Below the pieces are notes generated by a model, which saw only the letters and a program-made list of their open reading frames with translations, made no database searches and was not told the origin of the DNA. Shown in pieces: positions 6,160-7,630 of a DNA stretch of 7,630 nt; the first letter of the stretch is position 1; each line of letters begins with the position of its first letter. Position numbers and translations under genes: made by a program. The DNA comes from Lachnospiraceae bacterium UBA7027 (GTDB lineage: Bacteria; Bacillota; Clostridia; Lachnospirales; Lachnospiraceae): NCBI GenBank assembly GCA_002494135.1, contig DLBG01000095.1:1-7630 (forward strand). Direction: 5' to 3'.

Positions 6160-6939
6160 TTACATCACATGAAAAGTCTTCCCGATCAGTCCGCCGGTCC
6201 ATCGGTACAGTCCGATAGAGAGAAGTCCTATCATCAGCATATGAGCCGGATAGAATGCATACCCGATCCATTTGGGCATTTTCTTATCCGCTTTTCTGTA
6301 ATAATTCATCACCAAAAGCAGTGCCGGTGCCGCAAAAATCTCCGAATGGTTCATCACCGTCAGAATCAGAATTACGAAAAATAATCCTAAAACATCCGTC
6401 CGGATATGGGCGATTACCGGCTTCTTCTTCGAAATAAACACAAAGATATACTGCACAATCACGCACAGCACACCGTACAGGCTGTAGTCCGTCCTGAATG
6501 CGTATCCGCAAAGAAGGAACAACGCCCCGACAAGTACCGGAATCACCAAAGCGATTCCGCGGACGCCGTCAAAGAACTTATCTTCAAGCACCAGCTGCGT
6601 AGCCCACATAAATGCAAATCCAAACAGCAGCGTCCACATGACGTTCTGATAACCGATATTCAGAATTCTGCCGCTGCTCATTAAATCAAACGGCACCTCC
6701 GAAATCACGGCAAAGAGCAAAAGCCTTAAGAAAAACTTTGGTTTTGACTTTGTTCTGGTAAAACCGTCCACTAAAAGATACACAAAAAGCGGGAAAGCCA
6801 TTCTTCCGATCGTGTTAAAGCAAATCCCTACCGCCTGCCCCGCCACGGTATCTTTGTGAACCAGGCCGGAAGCTACGTGATCAATGAGCATGCTGATCAT
6901 TGCCACCCATTTAATTGTGAAACGGTCGATTCCTTTCAA
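6160..6939 (-). CDS. TraX-family multi-pass membrane protein
   Basis: Polytopic membrane protein of the TraX family (Pfam TraX), 259 residues from the chosen start, with about eight hydrophobic segments. The family is named for F-plasmid TraX, which acetylates the F-pilin N-terminus, but chromosomal members in Clostridia have no established role. Blocks seen: FTIKWVAMISMLIDH (7-21), IGRMAFPLFVYLLVDGF (44-60), RLLLFAVISEVPFDL (72-86) and a C-terminal FYPAHM (229-234). Conserved-looking polar residues are His21, Arg46, Glu81 and His233. The frame opens at a GTG at 6966, but I prefer the TTG at 6939. It has GGGAGA 7 nt upstream, and the candidate promoter leaves almost no leader for the GTG. It is the first gene of the probable operon with ecfA1, 26 nt away. 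Function is not known. Confidence 0.85.
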   Translation of the reverse strand: MKGIDRFTIKWVAMISMLIDHVASGLVHKDTVAGQAVGICFNTIGRMAFPLFVYLLVDGFTRTKSKPKFFLRLLLFAVISEVPFDLMSSGRILNIGYQNVMWTLLFGFAFMWATQLVLEDKFFDGVRGIALVIPVLVGALFLLCGYAFRTDYSLYGVLCVIVQYIFVFISKKKPVIAHIRTDVLGLFFVILILTVMNHSEIFAAPALLLVMNYYRKADKKMPKWIGYAFYPAHMLMIGLLSIGLYRWTGGLIGKTFHVM

Positions 6940-6946
6940 GTGCTTT

Positions 6947-6952
6947 TCTCCC
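6947..6952 (-). promoter_or_regulatory. Ribosome binding site supporting the TTG start of the traX-like gene
   Basis: GGGAGA on the minus strand, 7 nt before the TTG at 6939. No comparable SD precedes the upstream in-frame GTG at 6966, so this site favours the shorter protein. Confidence 0.6.
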
Positions 6953-6980
6953 AAACCAAAGCCCACTCGTAATCTATTTT

Positions 6981-7009
6981 ATCATACTCCCAAAGTGGCC
7001 TCGCGGCAA
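6981..7009 (-). promoter_or_regulatory. Candidate sigma-A promoter of the traX-ecf-truA operon
   Basis: On the minus strand, TTGCCG (7009-7004), a 17-nt spacer, then TATGAT (6986-6981): 4/6 and 5/6 matches with ideal spacing. The predicted start near 6974 gives a leader of about 35 nt to the TTG at 6939. It lies downstream of the pilT terminator, where a promoter for the next operon is expected. The -35 box falls within one copy of the 11-bp repeat at 7003-7013. Confidence 0.6.
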
Positions 7010-7047
7010 GACTAAGTGTCGGGGCTTTCTGTCTGTGCGGCAAGACT
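7003..7047. repeat. Pair of 11-bp direct repeats GCGGCAAGACT
   Basis: GCGGCAAGACT occurs at 7003-7013 and again at 7037-7047, with starts 34 bp apart. The first copy contains the -35 box of the candidate traX promoter; the second lies just upstream of it. They may be a regulator's binding sites or a small chance duplication. Confidence 0.55.
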
Positions 7048-7062
7048 TTTCGTCACAGAAAG

Positions 7063-7092
7063 AAAGGCTTCCGAATATCCTCGGAAGCCTTT
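7063..7092 (-). terminator. Intrinsic terminator after pilT
   Basis: A perfect 12-bp stem (AAAGGCTTCCGA pairing with TCGGAAGCCTTT) with a 6-nt loop, 24 nt after the pilT stop. In the pilT direction it is followed by a T-rich run (TTTCTTTCT, counting the stem end), and it is preceded by an A-run. On the other strand the A-run reads as TTTTTT at 7096-7101, so the element could also stop plus-strand transcription. Confidence 0.92.
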
Positions 7093-7116
7093 GCATTTTT
7101 TGTTTTCGATTTGTAA

Positions 7117-7630
7117 TTACAGAGCCTTGGAAAGGGAAACCGGATCGGGAGATACTGCCAAAGCATCGGATCTTTCGATGAGTCCTCTTCTTACCAAAGA
7201 TGCAAGGTCGTCATTCATGGTCTTCATACCCTGCGCACGGCCGGACTGAATTGCAGAGTTGATCTGGTTGGTCTTCTGTTCTGCAATCAGGTTCTTGATT
7301 GCGTAGTTTGCAATCATGGTCTCGGTAGCAACTACACGACCCTGGCCGTCTGCCAAAGGAAGAAGCTGCTGGGAGAATACAGCCTGGATAACGTTAACGA
7401 ACTGGGCACGGATCTGCTCCTGTGCGTCTGCGGGGCAGGCATCGATGATACGTTCTACGGTCTGAGCCGCTGAAGTTGTATGCAGGGTGGAAAGAACCAG
7501 GTGACCGGTCTCTGCGGCGGTAATCGCTGCGGAAATCGTCTCATAGTCTCTCATTTCACCTACGAGGATGATATCGGGGTCTTCACGAAGTGCTGAACGA
7601 AGAGCACCTGAGAAGCTCTCAACATCCTTA
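7117..7630 (-). CDS. pilT: Type IV pilus retraction ATPase PilT, C-terminal part (cut by window edge)
   Basis: The C-terminal 170 codons of a PilT-type secretion ATPase, the cytoplasmic hexameric motor that depolymerizes type IV pili and drives twitching. The N-terminal PAS-like domain and Walker A lie outside the window. Visible: SGALRSALREDPDIILVGEM, covering the atypical Walker B with Glu, then RDYET (Asp box) and the His box TGHLVLSTLHT. QQLLP and AIKNLIAE (codons at 7302-7279) follow. The last closely matches the AIRNLIRE retraction motif that separates PilT from the extension ATPase PilB. The frame continues to the window edge without a start. All ten arginine codons are CGT or AGA, a bias not shared by the traX-like gene next door. 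It ends at TAA 7117-7119 before a strong terminator, so it belongs to a different transcript. Confidence 0.95.
   Translation of the reverse strand, partial: KDVESFSGALRSALREDPDIILVGEMRDYETISAAITAAETGHLVLSTLHTTSAAQTVERIIDACPADAQEQIRAQFVNVIQAVFSQQLLPLADGQGRVVATETMIANYAIKNLIAEQKTNQINSAIQSGRAQGMKTMNDDLASLVRRGLIERSDALAVSPDPVSLSKAL

Noticed and set aside
6134..6271. 46-codon upstream extension of the ecfA1 frame
   Set aside because: It overlaps the end of the traX-like gene and its residues do not resemble an ABC ATPase N-terminus. The ATG at 6133 gives the family start.
6160..6939. The multi-pass protein beside ecfA1 as an ECF substrate-binding S component
   Set aside because: It is longer than typical S components (about 180-200 residues) and carries clear TraX blocks such as ISEVPFDL and IGRMAFPLF.
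7025..7062. Second hairpin after pilT (CTTTCTGT with ACAGAAAG)
   Set aside because: Eight pairs across a 22-nt loop with no U-run; the perfect 12-bp hairpin next to it already explains termination.

Overview
The window is an ordinary bacterial chromosomal segment in which every gene I can support lies on the minus strand. It most likely comes from a Clostridia member of the Bacillota, plausibly Lachnospiraceae. The reasons are the Firmicutes-type order ecfA1-ecfA2-ecfT-truA-(insert)-rplM-rpsI, GGAGG-type ribosome binding sites, a consensus sigma-A promoter, and an ECF transporter module fused to translation genes. The taxon is inferred from gene order and protein style; no search was run.

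Layout in the direction of transcription (high to low coordinates). (1) 7630-7117: the C-terminal 170 codons of a PilT-type pilus retraction ATPase, closed by a strong hairpin terminator at 7092-7063. (2) 7062-6967: a short intergenic region with a candidate sigma-A promoter and an 11-bp direct repeat, one copy of which overlaps the -35 box. (3) 6939-2665: a tightly packed run of traX-like membrane protein, ecfA1, ecfA2, ecfT and truA, with gaps of 26 and 22 nt and overlaps of 17 and 4 nt, so very probably one operon. (4) 2640-1087: an alanine/glycine:cation symporter (AGCS family) starting 24 nt after truA. (5) 1086-914: a near-perfect promoter (TTGACA, 17-nt spacer, TATACT) and a leader of about 120 nt with a perfect 9-bp hairpin. 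(6) 913-51: rplM and rpsI, ribosomal proteins L13 and S9, each with a strong Shine-Dalgarno. The last 50 bases (50-1) are downstream of rpsI and hold nothing I can name.

The genes fall into two working groups. EcfA1, EcfA2 and EcfT form the energizing module of a group II ECF vitamin/metal importer; no substrate-binding S component is in the window, as expected for a module shared among S components encoded elsewhere. TruA, L13 and S9 serve translation. In many Firmicutes the ecf genes, truA, rplM and rpsI are contiguous. Here an amino-acid symporter sits between truA and rplM, and a TraX-family protein precedes ecfA1 where rplQ is often found.

I see no mobile element, CRISPR array, tRNA, rRNA or toxin-antitoxin pair, and no strong sign of an undescribed system. 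The points worth a second look are the symporter insertion, the structured rplM leader, the repeat over the traX promoter, the traX-ecf linkage, and a hydrophilic insert in TruA.
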